The position numbers and the translations under genes are program-made. The notes under the pieces were generated by a model that was not told the origin of the DNA, searched no databases, and worked only from the letters and a program-made list of their open reading frames with translations. A DNA stretch of 64,000 nt from positions 26,560,501-26,624,500 of the forward strand of contig OZ005610.1 of the NCBI GenBank assembly GCA_963930655.1. The letters are read 5' to 3'. This DNA is from Myrica gale (Eukaryota; Streptophyta; Magnoliopsida; Fagales; Myricaceae). Position 1 is the first letter of the stretch; every line of letters starts with the position of its first letter. Below, in pieces: positions 51,393-62,601 of the stretch.

Positions 51393-52562
51393 GATGGTAG
51401 GTATTGAGATTCAAATCAGGTTGACTAGACTCCATTGTTATCTTCATTTACAGAAACTCACGTGGGAATCTCAACAAGATTATTGGTTTTTTTTTGTGCT
51501 TTTGGGTAAGAAAACAAGGTTTAAATTGTTACTGATGTTCCAGCATTATTGATGCTCTGTTTTCTAATGTTTTACTTCACAAATGACAAAATGGAGAATT
51601 AACATACGAGAAAGAGAAGAAACGAAACCCCAAACCAAGAACATCATTCAGTGAAAAGGGTATTGGTATTGGTATGGATGCAGCTAGCCTCAGAACTTGT
51701 GAACCCTTCCTAGGATCTCTCTCCTGTAAGGTAATTTTGAGCCCATTGCTGGTCACCACACGGGTATGCTGGTCGCGTTTCAAAGGACGACATGTTCATA
51801 TGTGGTCCTCCCAAGAGTCCACCTCAATGGTTAATTATCATTATGCTAAACGCCACGCCTTCCCCTTCTCAAAGGCTAAGCTTTTTTAATTAAAATATCA
51901 GGAGCGTTTAGGCCCGCCTCTCTAATGGAGACAAATGTAGTGATGTCCCTCAACTCCAGCAAAAAGATTTTTCGGTAAACATCTCCAAAAGGTATACACC
52001 GTAGTTGGATAATATAATTAACATTGTTTTTTTTTTTGGTTGTTTTGCTAGTTCTCCGCTCATATAATTGACATTCAGAACGCTTTTGGTCGTATTTTAT
52101 GTAACTTGCAAGTTTCCTAGACTTAGACAAGGGCTTGTTTGCGTGAACACTAGGGTTAATTAGTGGTCTCCCTTTCTTTCACTCATATGAGCAGTATTAG
52201 TCACCTCTTGATTATAAAAAATTAATTTTTTTTATTTAGTTTGCAATAGGAATTAGTTTAATTTTAACATTAGTTTTTTTTAAAAATCTTTTTTGGCCAA
52301 AGCATAATTATTTAAAAGTTTATACACGTAGGACTTATCAGTATAGAGTGAGTAGTCCCTCTCCAGGCTCGGCGAGTAGACTTCGCAGTTCGCCCACATC
52401 TCTCTCTATATTATGCTCATCTTATCTTTTGTCCAAGACTCCAAAATGTTTTTACTTTTGGGTCCTCTTCTTCTACTCGAGTCTTGCCTCATGATCCAAA
52501 CCGAAACCACCAAACTCTTTAAAGACTCACCCACCCACGCCAACATCTAAACCCAACTCTCC
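51393..52562. other. Spacer upstream of ATL
   Basis: No gene is recognised. It contains the region expected to hold upstream promoter elements of the ATL gene. Confidence 0.5.
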
Positions 52563-52573
52563 TTTATATATAC
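52563..52573 (+). promoter_or_regulatory. TATA box of the ATL gene
   Basis: TTTATATATAC lies about 95-105 bp before the ATL start codon, followed by a pyrimidine-rich leader (cccctatctctctcg). Spacing fits a plant core promoter with a leader of about 70 nt. Confidence 0.65.
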
Positions 52574-52667
52574 TTTCTCAAATATCCCACTTCCAATCCC
52601 AAAACCCCCTATCTCTCTCGCTCTCTACTTCCTTTCACGCACTCTGAGGCACAGCATATGAGTTAGG

Positions 52668-53174
52668 ATGGTTCGATTTATAAGAACTCTGGCAGCCGCG
52701 AACTCTTCTACCGTGGCGGCTGCTCCACCTCCTGAGTCGGTCGCCGTCGAGTCTGACTTCGTGGTAATACTGGCGGCGCTGCTCTGCGCCCTGATATGCG
52801 TGGTGGGGCTCATCGCTGTGGCGCGTTGTACCTGGCTCCGGGGCGGCTCGGGCGATACTGGGTCTCCGGCGCGGGCTCTAGCCAACAGGGGACTGAAAAA
52901 GAAGGTTCTTAATTCTCTCCCGAAGTTCAAGTACGAATCCTCGGACTCGGACAGCGCCAAGAACCCGAAGTTGTCGGCGGCAGAGTGCGCCATATGCTTG
53001 GGAGAGTTCGTCGATGGGGACGAGCTCAGGGTATTGCCGCACTGCAGCCACACTTTCCATGTCTCGTGCATAGACATGTGGCTTGGGTCCCACTCCTCAT
53101 GCCCATCCTGCCGGCAGATCTTGGCGGTGTCTATGTGCCAGAAGTGCGGTCAGTTCCCTGCTCCTCAGGCTTAG
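52668..53174 (+). CDS. ATL: ATL-type RING-H2 E3 ubiquitin ligase
   Basis: This intronless gene of 168 codons has the standard ATL layout. A hydrophobic segment lies at about residues 30-53 (VVILAALLCALICVVGLIAV). A GLD-like motif follows near 74-88 (GLKKKVLNSLPKFKY). A RING-H2 finger lies at about 107-148: CAIC, then CSHTFHVSC, WLGSHSSCPSC. The C-x2-C, C-x-H-x2-H-x2-C and C-x2-C ligands are all present. ATL proteins are membrane-anchored E3 ligases, often quickly induced by elicitors, sugar or hormones. Length and the CQKCGQFPAP tail resemble the ATL8/ATL80 subgroup. High GC and absence of introns are usual for this family. Confidence 0.95.
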   Translation: MVRFIRTLAAANSSTVAAAPPPESVAVESDFVVILAALLCALICVVGLIAVARCTWLRGGSGDTGSPARALANRGLKKKVLNSLPKFKYESSDSDSAKNPKLSAAECAICLGEFVDGDELRVLPHCSHTFHVSCIDMWLGSHSSCPSCRQILAVSMCQKCGQFPAPQA

Positions 53175-55991
53175 GCCGAACGAGATTTTAGTGCTATTAC
53201 TATAAACTCGAGTAATTATGCCATTAATACTCCTGCTTTCTTGCCTTAGAACAAACGAATGGGTCTTGCCCATTGCCTTCTTGTAAATAGAATGTAATAA
53301 CTTTGCCTCTACGATTAGGAATTAGGATCTCTTGTAGACTCTAGTATTCTTTCTTTTTTTCTTTTTTTCTTTTTTTGGGTTCCATGAGGTTAATTGCACG
53401 AAATGTGAGATTGACAATTGCAACAGTAATTTTTGTTCACAGAACCCTGTCTTCTTCCTTCTGAACAATTGGGTATCATAATTCATACGCTGTCGATTCT
53501 GGGCCATGTGAATTCGTTTCAATATGGAGAATGAAAAGGACCAGTCACTGTGCTGAGCTCCTTATTTGATTTGATTTGTTTCTGTCGAATTTCTTGTTTT
53601 TGTAGTACAGGACGACAATCACCAGGCCAGAACATGGCATGTACACAGAATGAGTTTTCGCGTTTTCATGAGTTGTCTTTTATCTTTAAGCAAATAAAAT
53701 TTCGAGTTGCGTCTGTTTTTAATGGCAGAAGTATATTCAGTCTGCATGGTCTTAAACGGACAAAAAAGAGAAAATACAATAAAGAAAGATTTGCATGGGT
53801 TAAAGCAAAATCCTATATATACATATATAATATGTTAATGTGACCTCGAAACGCTACCAAGCGGCGGAACGGAATAGCTTGTCGGGTGAAGTAGTGGATG
53901 GTCATGGATTCAAAACAGTGGCATTACCCACAGGAAAGACAGAGACACAGGCGGTGTCAAACTAAAGCACTAAGCATCTTTCCTTTAAGAGTCTTGCTGA
54001 AGAGACCGCCTCTAGGGGTATGAGATTCACGGCTTTTATTATAAAATGGGGGTCCTCCCATTTGTTATTTGTAAATTTAAGCAGGAATCCTACCTGCAAT
54101 CTGCCTCTAGAACCCAGTTAACACCACTTGTTCTCCCTGATTAGTCCAAGCTCATTATACTTCATTCACTTCATTTATTTGAAACCAAAGTAAAAAAGAT
54201 GCCAACAATCTATGGTTCCAGTGGCATGTCGTCTATCCCTCTATGCTGGGCTGGTAGGGAAAAGAATAAGCAATTACGGAATCCTAATAAATTTGGGTTT
54301 AGGAGCTGGGACAGAGAGAGAGAGAGGGAGAGAAACACAATAGTCTACTCTGTGTAATTTGTAAAGACTCGAGCATCTGGAGGTATTTAAAAAATAATAA
54401 TAATAACCCTCAAGTGACGGGCTTTTTGCCGTAAAGGTTAAGCTGCGTTTATACTGCTTTCTTATCTTCTCTTCACAGCATGATTAGTTTTATTAAAAAA
54501 TAATTATGAAGAAAAAGTTTAAAGTAAAAGGAGAGGGTGAAAAGATTATTAATAACAAAAAGAAGAGATGCGGTAGGCTTTATGGATCTCTTCCGCAATT
54601 ATCCATACAACGAAAAATCCTCTTCCTACATGATGAGCTTGTAGAGGTGAATTCACTTTTATCCTACAGAAAGCATATTATCTTCTGCTTTTTGCAAGTT
54701 CAGTTCAGGCGAGGGACCACCCACCATTTATTCCGCGAAGTTATCTTTCAAATATCTCAACAGGTCAAATGGGAAAGTTTAAGCCCAAGTTTTCTTCTTG
54801 GTAGTTATGATTAAAAGGGCACCAAAAGATTGCATTGCAAAGTTTACTATACAAGCTCCATAGTGTTGCCCTCTTCAAGCACGTCAACAGGCTGAGACTC
54901 GTTCCAAGACCTAATTTTTGTGCTACTTTGCCTACTCTTCCCTACCATTTCCAAAGTGCCTGCTTTTGTCATAAAAGTGACATTTGCTCCGGCAATTTTC
55001 CTTACCTTTCCACCTGATTCGACGGAGAAAAAGTGGTCTGTCAACTTTTAACAACTGATCAAGTATCTACGAGACTAGATTGGGTTGGGAAATTGAAGGA
55101 GAGGTGCTGACCATTAGACAAATGCTACAGAATCAACCATCATGGTAGATCAATGGAGAATTGTTGTTCAGAAAAAAAAAGGAAGTATCTACGAGAATCG
55201 AATCTACTTTTATCTTGTGTAAAAACATCCATCAAACAACAGCATTGAACCTACTTTTATCGTGATTTGCATATGGAAAAGTGCTAAAAGGATTCTATTA
55301 CATGAGTCTCAAAGTAAACATTTTTTGTTTTTTGTTTGGTCGAGAAACTTTGCAATGCATACACAAGAAGCTCCAGTAAATGCAAAGGCAATCAAGGGAA
55401 TCTCATTTAAAGGTAAAATTAGGCAAATTTATTGTATCCATGTCAGCCTACATGAAAGCACTTGACAATCATTGCACAACTCCCATCAGAAAATATCCAT
55501 CTCTAAAAGACATAGGTAATACTTTCATCCTCATCTCCAACCGCCCCCCCCCCCCCCCCCCGCCAAAAAGAAAAAGGCAAAACAACCTCTCTCATTAGGT
55601 TATACTTTCCAATAAGCAACATTTTCAGTAGTTAAGTTTTGGGTTTAAATGATTGAGCACATCAAAGGCAACGTCATTCCTGACTAACCCTGTTGCGAGT
55701 GACGACATAAGCAGAGCAAAAAGAAAATGGAAAGAAGTTTTTATATTTCAAAGCTCATGACCCTCTCAAAAGAGAAATGCTCCAGCTCCCCGTTGAATTC
55801 CGATGGATGACGTGGACGAAATATTTTAATTCCTAAATAAAAGCAACGGGACCGGTTTGGGCTCCTAAATGAAAACCTAAACCAACGGGACCGGTTTGGA
55901 TAGTTCACGTGCAAACTACAAGAAGTATTAGGAGACACGACCGGAAAGACTTGGCGCCCTAGGGCAAAAAAAATTTAGCCCCCATTTTGAA
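53175..55991. other. Spacer downstream of ATL
   Basis: The ATL 3' UTR is presumed at about 53175-53330. No gene is recognised in the remaining 2.6 kb. A (TTTTTTTC)n run lies at about 53350-53375, and an 18-base poly-C tract at 55544-55561. At 55849-55894 the phrase AACGGGACCGGTTTGG occurs twice, about 36 bp apart. Confidence 0.5.
55544..55561 (+). repeat. Poly-C tract (18 C)
   Basis: This is the longest of four C/G homopolymers in the window, followed directly by GCCAAAAAG. No gene context. Confidence 0.9.
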
Positions 55992-56008
55992 TTGTAGCGC
56001 CTCTATTT

Positions 56009-56931
56009 TTTTCTCGAAAAAAGAACCAATAGATTAAAAACTAGAAAACATAACGGAAAAACAACAAGACGAACACAAAGACAACAGGACAGACAAGACA
56101 AAGAAAACCAGCAAGACCCTCGGACGGATCAGAGGAACCACTATATACTCCATGCAGGGCAGATGGAGTGATGGTCGGGCAGAGCTACTAGGACCTGGAC
56201 AATCCGGTAAAGCGCCACAAACGACGCGGAGCGAGACCCAACAAAGGGTCGAAGAAGAGCCACAAGGACTCGGATAAGCCCACAGAAGGGGCGGACAGAC
56301 AACCACGAGACAAAACAAACAACAAGCCCTAAACAAAGGGGCATACCCAAACCAGCGAAAACATGACAAAACATGAGCCCTAAACAGAGGAGCCGGCCAA
56401 AAAAGGCGACAACACAACATCACATAAGCCCTAAACAGAGGGGCAGACCCAAACGGGTTTATTTCTGGTCGGACTAAAAGCGGCAGCGGCGCGTGGGAGG
56501 CGGCAGAGGCGAACCGTAGGGGAAAATGGAGTGCAGGGGCCACACGTTCCATGCCGGAGGAAAAGAGCAGGGTTCGGGGGGCGGAGAGGCCACCAAGCGC
56601 GACAAAGCATGTCGGCGCGTCAGATCCACGCGCAACGCGTGGGGCGCGTGGATCACGACGCGCCGCCTGTTGGTGAACGGGGAAGAGAGCCGACGTAGCG
56701 CTCGCCGCGCGGAGTCCTCCCAGCCGACGCGTGCATGGCCTCATACGACGGAAACTGAGAGAGAGCCACCTGTTAAAAAAAACCTGTTAAAGAAAACCGA
56801 GGGAAGGAAAAAGGAGGAGGGGAAGAAGGAGCCGAAGCTCCCCCCTCCTCCGTAAGGGTACTGTTGGGCTGGAGGAGGCACTCGGCTAAGAGAGAGAGAG
56901 AGAGGGTACTGTTTTTCGATACTAAGGAGGT
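56009..56931 (-). mobile_element. GC-rich 923-bp retroelement-like insertion with 17-bp target duplication
   Basis: The 17-bp string TTGTAGCGCCTCTATTT flanks the segment on both sides (55992-56008 and 56932-56948). It is much more GC-rich than its surroundings. Read on the minus strand it starts with a CT repeat leader and ends in a short A run next to the duplication, as non-LTR retroelements do. Four copies of AGCCC-(ta)aacagagggg type units occur at 56277, 56325, 56376 and 56427, with the last three at exactly 51-bp spacing. An open frame on the minus strand (56034-56744) translates these into a 17-residue repeat beginning APLFRA, but it has no recognised domain. A LINE-derived or SINE-like non-autonomous element is the best guess. 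Confidence 0.6.
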
Positions 56932-57089
56932 TTGTAGCGCCTCTATTTGAATACTCTGGAAACCCACAGCTCCCACCAAACGTCTAAGGGAAAATCTTGC
57001 TTTTGGCTCCCAGAGCTTCAAGAAGGGCATTTCAAGAAAGGCAATGCGACGCTACAGTCAAAGACAAGGAGCCAACAGGATGTGGCTTC

Positions 57090-57398
57090 ATGACAGCTCC
57101 GATATTCTCTACAAGTTCTTCTCCAGTGGGCTCCGACGATTCAACAGCACCCGATGTGCCTGCAGATTTGGGTGACCCAGCAATAAAGCAGATACACATG
57201 GCAGCTGACATCCAAGGAGGTAATTTTTCCAGTATTGAAGATTTCATAACTTTGAGGATGTATATGTTGTGCAGAATTTTGTTTTAATATTTAACCATCA
57301 CAGGTACCACAATGCAACAACGAATTCAAGGAAAGGCAAAAGGCAATGAGTTTCTAAAGCACCTCAAGCTTGGTCGTGAGCAGCTGACGCATCTTTAA
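57090..57398 (+). CDS. Possible two-exon gene fragment, unrecognised
   Basis: An open frame from the ATG at 57090 (MTAPIFSTSSSPVGS) runs to a donor after ATCCAAGGAG (57219). It joins in phase to an acceptor at 57303 and continues as TTMQQRIQGKAKGN... to a stop at 57398. The splice signals and phase fit, but the product is short (about 75 residues) and I recognise no family. It may be a captured host-gene fragment, because the next DNA is an L27a fragment and a copia element, or it may be chance. Confidence 0.25.
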
Positions 57399-57538
57399 CT
57401 TTTGTTTTTTCAAACCTAATAGTGGAGATCCCACATATATGACACTTGACTCTCTTTGATGGTGAGAATATGGGTGAAATGAGTATACTCTGTTCTTTTT
57501 GTTCATTTGCACTATACTCTGTTCTTTCTGTGCAAGAC

Positions 57539-57685
57539 CATCCAGGATACTTCGAAAAGGTGGGAATGAGGTACTTCCACAAGCTGCGTAACAAGTTCTA
57601 CTGCCCCATCGTCAACATCGATAAGCTATGGTCGCTTGTGCCCCAGGAGGTCAAAGACAAGGCCACCAAGGACAACGTGCCCATG
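57539..57685 (+). pseudogene. RPL27A: Ribosomal protein L27a (uL15) gene fragment
   Basis: 49 codons, from [18 protein letters not shown] to KATKDNVPM, match the middle of plant 60S ribosomal protein L27a with hardly any change. The N-terminal Gly/His-rich third and the C-terminal third are absent. The match stops abruptly at 57685, where copia reverse-transcriptase-region sequence in the opposite orientation begins. GC content and codon use are those of a highly expressed gene, unlike the surrounding DNA. No intron is seen inside the fragment, so it may derive from an mRNA or an intronless paralogue. Confidence 0.9.
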
Positions 57686-58726
57686 GACACCAAATGTAGC
57701 AGTGCCTTGTATATAGCAAAGTATCCTCTTGACCATATTGAAATGGGCAACTAAGGGATTGTGCATAAATTGGGCGACAAAGTTCATACTAAATGTGAGA
57801 TCCGGTCTTGTTAAAGTGAGATACTGAAGTGCCCCAACAAGACTCCGATACAACTTCGGGTCTTTGAAGAGAGTGTTATCGGCAAAAGGTCTTGGTTTTT
57901 GAAGTCATTGGGGGTAACAATCGGCTTGCAATCCGTCATCTGAGCACGATGGGGAATTTCTAACGCGTACTCGATCTGCGAAAGAAAAAGACCATTGTTG
58001 TTATGAGTGACTTGGATTCCTAAGAAATAATTGATAGGGCCTAAATCTTTCATATCAAAGACACAATTTAGATCATCAATAAAACTTTGTAATAGAAAAC
58101 TGTCTGAGCTAGTAAGAATAATATCATCAACATATAAGAGTAAAAATATTTGTGCAGTGTGAGAGGTATAAGTAAAGAGAGAGGGATAAGAGATACTGCA
58201 GCGGAAGCCATACTTCAGAAGGAATGAGCTAAACCTATCAAACCATGCCCAAAGTGTTTGTTTCAAGCCATAAAGGGCACGATTCAATTTTCACACATGG
58301 GATGGAAATGAAGGATCAGTGAACCCGGGAGGCTGCTCCATAAACATAGACTCGTGAAGATAACTATGGAGAAAGGCGTTCTTGACGTCGAGTTGCTTGA
58401 TATCCCACCTGCGACTAAAGAGCAATGGATAAAGCAATTCTTACAGTTCCAAATTTAATCACAGGTGAAAAAGTTTCAAGATAATCAATGCCATCTAATT
58501 GGTGGTAGCCTTTTGCTACTAAGCGAGCTTTAAAGCGATTAAGGGTGCTATTAGTATTGAGCTTTGTCTTAAATACCCATTTACTGCCAATAACATGCAT
58601 GTCTGGAATACGTGGGACTAAGGTCCAAGTATGATTTTTCTTCAAAGCATCCAATTCCTCAAGCATGACTTGAGTCCAACCTTCATGTTTTAAGGCAGTC
58701 TGAATGGCGCGAGGTTCCTGCGGCAA
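57686..58726 (-). pseudogene. Copia reverse transcriptase, broken
   Basis: It starts with WTLVPRIPDMHVIGSKWVFKTKL and RLVAKGYHQ, followed by a frame change near 58415. It continues with MNRALYGLKQ, the catalytic LLLYVDDIILT, and MKDLGPINYFLGIQV. After another shift near 57830 it reads YRSLVGALQYLTLTRPDL and ends at GTATFGV, where L27a sequence begins. The two aspartates of YVDD are intact, but the chain is split over at least three frames. Confidence 0.9.
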
Positions 58727-59034
58727 GACGAAGACAATATGTAAGTTGGCATACTTTGGATTTGGTTCTGTATACCAGCCTTGAGTCGAGTGACCATTGG
58801 ATGAGATGGAGATGTTGGACAGTCACATGAAAAATTAGTTGGAAATGTTGTGGGTGAAACATCATTTGCAGGGGGTAGAGAAACTTCAAATGTGGCTAGA
58901 GGGACCAAGGATGGAAGAGAAGATGTATTTTCAACAGGGGTAGAAGAAGCATCAACTAGCGAGATGGAAAAATTAAGTGGGGTATTGTCTACTAAACCAG
59001 AGGGAGGACTTGGAGTGGATAGGGGTTGGTCAAG
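58727..59034 (-). other. Copia pol linker between integrase and RT
   Basis: Degraded low-complexity Ser/Pro/Thr-rich linker sequence typical of the stretch between copia integrase and reverse transcriptase. A possible frame includes NFSCDCPTSPSHPMVTR. It is broken by several stops and has no enzymatic motif. Confidence 0.55.
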
Positions 59035-60260
59035 TCATTCGGTGTAAGTTGAAACCAAAATATTAGGAGAGGATTCAACATATAGGCTTGCGGGATGTTT
59101 AAATGGGAAAGTGCATTTGTCAAAATTCATATGCCTAGATATAAAAAGACGATAAGTAGGGGGATAAAGACACTTGTATCCCTTATATTTGTTGTTGTAA
59201 CCTATAAAAACACAAGGCAATGATTTAGGAGCAAACTTATTCATTTGAGAATTCCAAAGATAAGGAAAACATTTGGAACCAAATATGTGCAAGGAATGAT
59301 AATCTGAATGGCGACCATGTAAGCGATAAAAAAGTGTTTCATTACCAAGAGTCTTAGAAGGTGTTCGATTGATTAAGAACACAACAGTTGTGAAAAGCTT
59401 CGACCCAAAAACGTTTGTGCATTCCACTTTGTACAAGCATAGTTAGGTCGAGCTCTCGAATATTACGATGTCGTCTTTCAGCAACGCCATTTTTCTTATG
59501 GAGTGTGGGGACACGACATTTGATGAATAATACCTTCTTCCTGTAAGAAAGACTTAAAAGCATTGCTTGTAAATTCACCGCCACCATCTGATTGAAATAT
59601 TTTTATTTTTTTATCAAACTGGCGGTGAATGAATTTGGAAAAAACAAGAAAATTGTCCAAAAAATCAGATTTATGTTTAAGAGGGATAAGCCAAATAAAC
59701 CGGCTATAATCAACAATTAGAACATCATAATAAGAGAATTTTTCATGAGATTGAATAGGAGCTAGACCCCATAAATCACAATGAAAATTTCCAACCAAGC
59801 CAAATTGTTTATTGGAATAACGAAGAAATGGAAGTTGACTAAACTTTCCGATTTTACAACTATCACAAAAAGATTGTTTATGGTTTCCAGTAACTTGTAT
59901 GAGTCCCATGGACTTTAAAAGATCAAAAGAAGCATGTTATGGATGCCCAAGTCTCTGATGCAACACATCAACATCCACAACTTGAGAACGAACTGAGAAG
60001 AAAGCTTTATTTGGTGCACGGACAGTGTAGAGATTACCTTTCTTGTGTCCTTTCAAAAGAACCCGATTGGTGGCTTGGTCATTTATTGTAAACTCAACGC
60101 CAAAAAAATCACAATTAACATTAGAATCAGAGGTTAATTGACCAATAGATAGTACATTTCTTTCAAGATCTGACACAAGTAAGACTCTTTTTAAAGGAAT
60201 TCGCAAAGGAGCTACCAATAAAGACATCACCAATATGAGTAATTGGTAACAAAGCTCCAT
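59035..60260 (-). pseudogene. Copia GAG-pre-integrase and integrase, broken
   Basis: The pre-integrase part has GNLYTVRAP and LHQRLGHP. The zinc-binding part continues as FCDSCKIGKFSQLPF, and the core has FHCDLWG, DYSRFIWLIPL and FQSDGGGEF. GVAERRHRNI and the C-terminal YRLHGR, FGSKCFPYL and FIGYNNKYKGYKC follow. Frame changes occur near 59930, 59510 and 59430. The first catalytic aspartate (HCDLWG) and the second (SDGGGEF) are still readable. Confidence 0.9.
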
Positions 60261-60314
60261 TACCTACCATTACCTGATCGTGACTAGTATAGGGACAAAT
60301 ATTTTCTAAGATAC

Positions 60315-61307
60315 CTAGATTTGATGCATGTGTGCCAAGGCCCCGGTATCAGTCATCCATTTATGGTCATCGCCATTGTGAAGCGTGAGGGCTGCAAGTG
60401 CTTCTGGGATGACATTGTCCTGGTAGGGCTTGTCAAAGCGATGCCAACATTTTAGAGCATCATGGCGAACTTTGTGACGTATTTGACACCTCGGAAGGTC
60501 GGCATCAGCACTGGTGTTCGAACCGTTTGGAACATTAGTGGAAGTACGAGTATTCTGGTGATAAAACCCCTTACCCTTGGAGGAAAAAGTATTCTGAGTG
60601 TGTTTGCCTCCCCCTTTGCCATTGTTGGAGTAGGAAGCTCTCTGTTTGTTACTTATGAAAGCAACGTGGTTAGTCATTTCAGTAGCATGAATATTATGGC
60701 GTATTTTCACAGCCGCGAAGAAGAGGCACAACTTCACTGTAGGAGGGCATAGGTGGTTTCAACATTGCCGTGGTAAAACTTTCATATTGGGCACCAAGGC
60801 CATTGAGCAAAGAGAAAACTTTCTCTTTGTCATCAATGGGCTTTCCAATCCCAGCCAAACTGTCACAAGCACATTTGAATTTTCATAAGTATGCATCTAA
60901 AGAAAGTTCAGGAGTCTTACGCATGTAGTTCAATTCCTGACGTAGCTGGAACTCTCTTCTTGAGAGGTTTGGGCATGGATTCACGTAGAGCAGCCCAAAT
61001 CTTGGCAACGGAGTCGAGATCAACGACAAGACCAAGTGCCTCTTCAGTGAGGGTGCCAATGATCCTCCCTCGAAACATTCGATCTTTTTGCTTCCATTTA
61101 GTAAAAGTTGGATTTGTCCTATTTTGTCCATCACTAGAGGCTTCAAGACTAGTAACAAACTAGCAAGAGCAGATTGAGACCCGTGAGAATTTCTACAAGA
61201 TCTCGGCTTTCAGCCAATATGTGGACCTGCTTTTTCCACAAAGGATAATTATCTTGATTCAATTGTAGGGTGACGAAATTTCCCACGTTGAATGAAGAAG
61301 AAGTCAT
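60315..61307 (-). pseudogene. Copia gag and protease start, broken
   Basis: The ATG at 61307 opens MTSSSFNVGNFVTLQLNQ and NYPLWKKQV, as in gag of UBN2-type copia elements. It stops at TAG near 61145, then continues through shifted frames (RTPELSLDAYL; HATEMTNHVAFISN). The zinc knuckle reads CQIRHKVRHDALKCWHRF, with R in place of the second C. The protease active site is DTGALAHM, in which the usual A/S-H-M context is partly kept. Confidence 0.85.
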
Positions 61308-61395
61308 TGTGCAAGAGTGGTCTTTTGAAAAAGAGAAACAAAGAAAAAATGTAACAGGATCAGGAATATGGCGCTAGCCTAAGGCTCGGATACCA

Positions 61396-61728
61396 TAAAG
61401 ACAGTAAGACAAGAATGAATAATCACCCTTTTGTGCAGTGGGTATTCATTGATATTGAATATAAATAAATAGAGAGAGGAGCGTCTTTGTGCACACCAAA
61501 AAGGAAAGAATAAAACAAAATAAGAAGATACAATATATATTTGGAATTCCATATGTGAGGAGATATCGTAGATTTCCATAGACAATATTCTGTCTTTGTA
61601 GAGAAGCTAACGATCATGAGAGTTTCTGTTGATTTGGTCTGCTTGTAATAGAATCTTGAATGCTATGAGCTGTGATCTTTTCACTGAAGGTTCTAACATT
61701 GCTGTCAGAGATATTTTGGTTATTACAA
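61396..61728 (-). repeat. Copia 5' LTR
   Basis: The sequence adjacent to the primer binding site, read leftward, starts TGTAATAACCAAAATATCTC. It contains a TATA-like CTATTTATTTATATTC and runs to about 61396. Boundaries are approximate because the other LTR is missing and the end nearest the primer site has no clean CA. Confidence 0.55.
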
Positions 61729-62601
61729 TAATGCCTAATTAGAATAGTAAGGGAAGGTAGAGAAGAGCAATTAAAAGATGTCGAAGCAGAGGAAGCAGTG
61801 AAATTAAGAGAACAGCCAAATTGGACAGCTTTAGAGGATCTAACATACAGAACACCCTGTGCCTTAGAATAAGAAAAATAAAATCAAGGGAAATTACGGT
61901 AGAGGAGAGTCCGTTTGCCAACTTTGCCTACGTTGGAGGATCCCACCATGAAAATACCAGGCCGGTTCTCCAGCCGACCATCTTCGGCCATTTTCGTAAC
62001 ACAACTCTATTTTGAACACAATATGGGTTACCAAAGAAAAAAAAAGAACACAATATGGGTCAAAGCATTTAAGCCCAACGAGAGACAACCTAACGACTAG
62101 AAAGCAAAACAATGGAACTATTCGCTGCATTCCTGGGCCTTTTTTTTTTGCTAAACACAAAAACAAAGGAGAGAAAAAGAACGAGGCGTCCGTTAAAGTC
62201 CAAGTTCATAATCATACCCATGAGATTTTGATTTATATCAGTAACAACCACGGACTATCATTATCTTCTTTAATTATACAATACGACGCCGTGTGTTTTG
62301 ACTCCTTGACCTCCAGGTTTGAGAATTGAGAGTGGGACACGACACGAGTACAGGTCCAACAGGACACGGGGGCTCCTGCTTTTTCGGAACTGAAGGAGAT
62401 CTAAATTGAGGACCTTTTCTCATACCCAAGCTTTTGTTCTTACAAATAGAAAAAGACTAATAGCTCGTGTGTGCAAAGAGAGGGACAGAAGAGTTTCCTC
62501 TGAACGCCGAGAAATACTGAAAATGGGGGTTTTCTGTTGCTCCGACTGAGGGGGAGAGTGGGAGATCAGGGATCACCAAAACTAGCAGCAGAGAATAGAG
62601 A
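61729..62601. other. Spacer upstream of the phosphate carrier gene
   Basis: No gene is recognised. The short duplication CACAATATGGGT-CAAAG/TACCAAAG occurs near 62019 and 62049. The 150 bp before 62602 are purine-rich and probably the leader of the carrier gene. Confidence 0.5.

Larger units (their letters stand above)
57686..61728 (-). mobile_element. Decayed Ty1/copia retrotransposon, 3' truncated
   Basis: On the minus strand the order is LTR, primer binding site, gag, protease, integrase, reverse transcriptase, which is the copia order. The primer binding site TGGTATCCGAGCC (61383-61395) resembles the initiator methionine tRNA site. The element stops in the middle of the RT/RNase H region at 57686, against an L27a gene fragment. 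RNase H and the 3' LTR are missing. Many frameshifts and stops make it inactive. Lacking the second LTR, its age and target duplication cannot be estimated. Confidence 0.9.

Noticed and set aside
52625..53093. Antisense frames over the ATL gene
   Set aside because: GC-rich coding DNA opens the opposite frames. The RING-H2 reading on the plus strand is decisive.
56034..56744. 236-codon open frame on the minus strand as a real gene
   Set aside because: It lies wholly inside the GC-rich insertion, has no known domain, and its openness follows from GC-rich 51-bp repeats. I describe it only as part of the element.
56997..57287. 96-codon frame starting at 56997
   Set aside because: It starts at TTG, not ATG, and runs through the likely donor at 57220. 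Only the part from 57090 was kept as a weak candidate.
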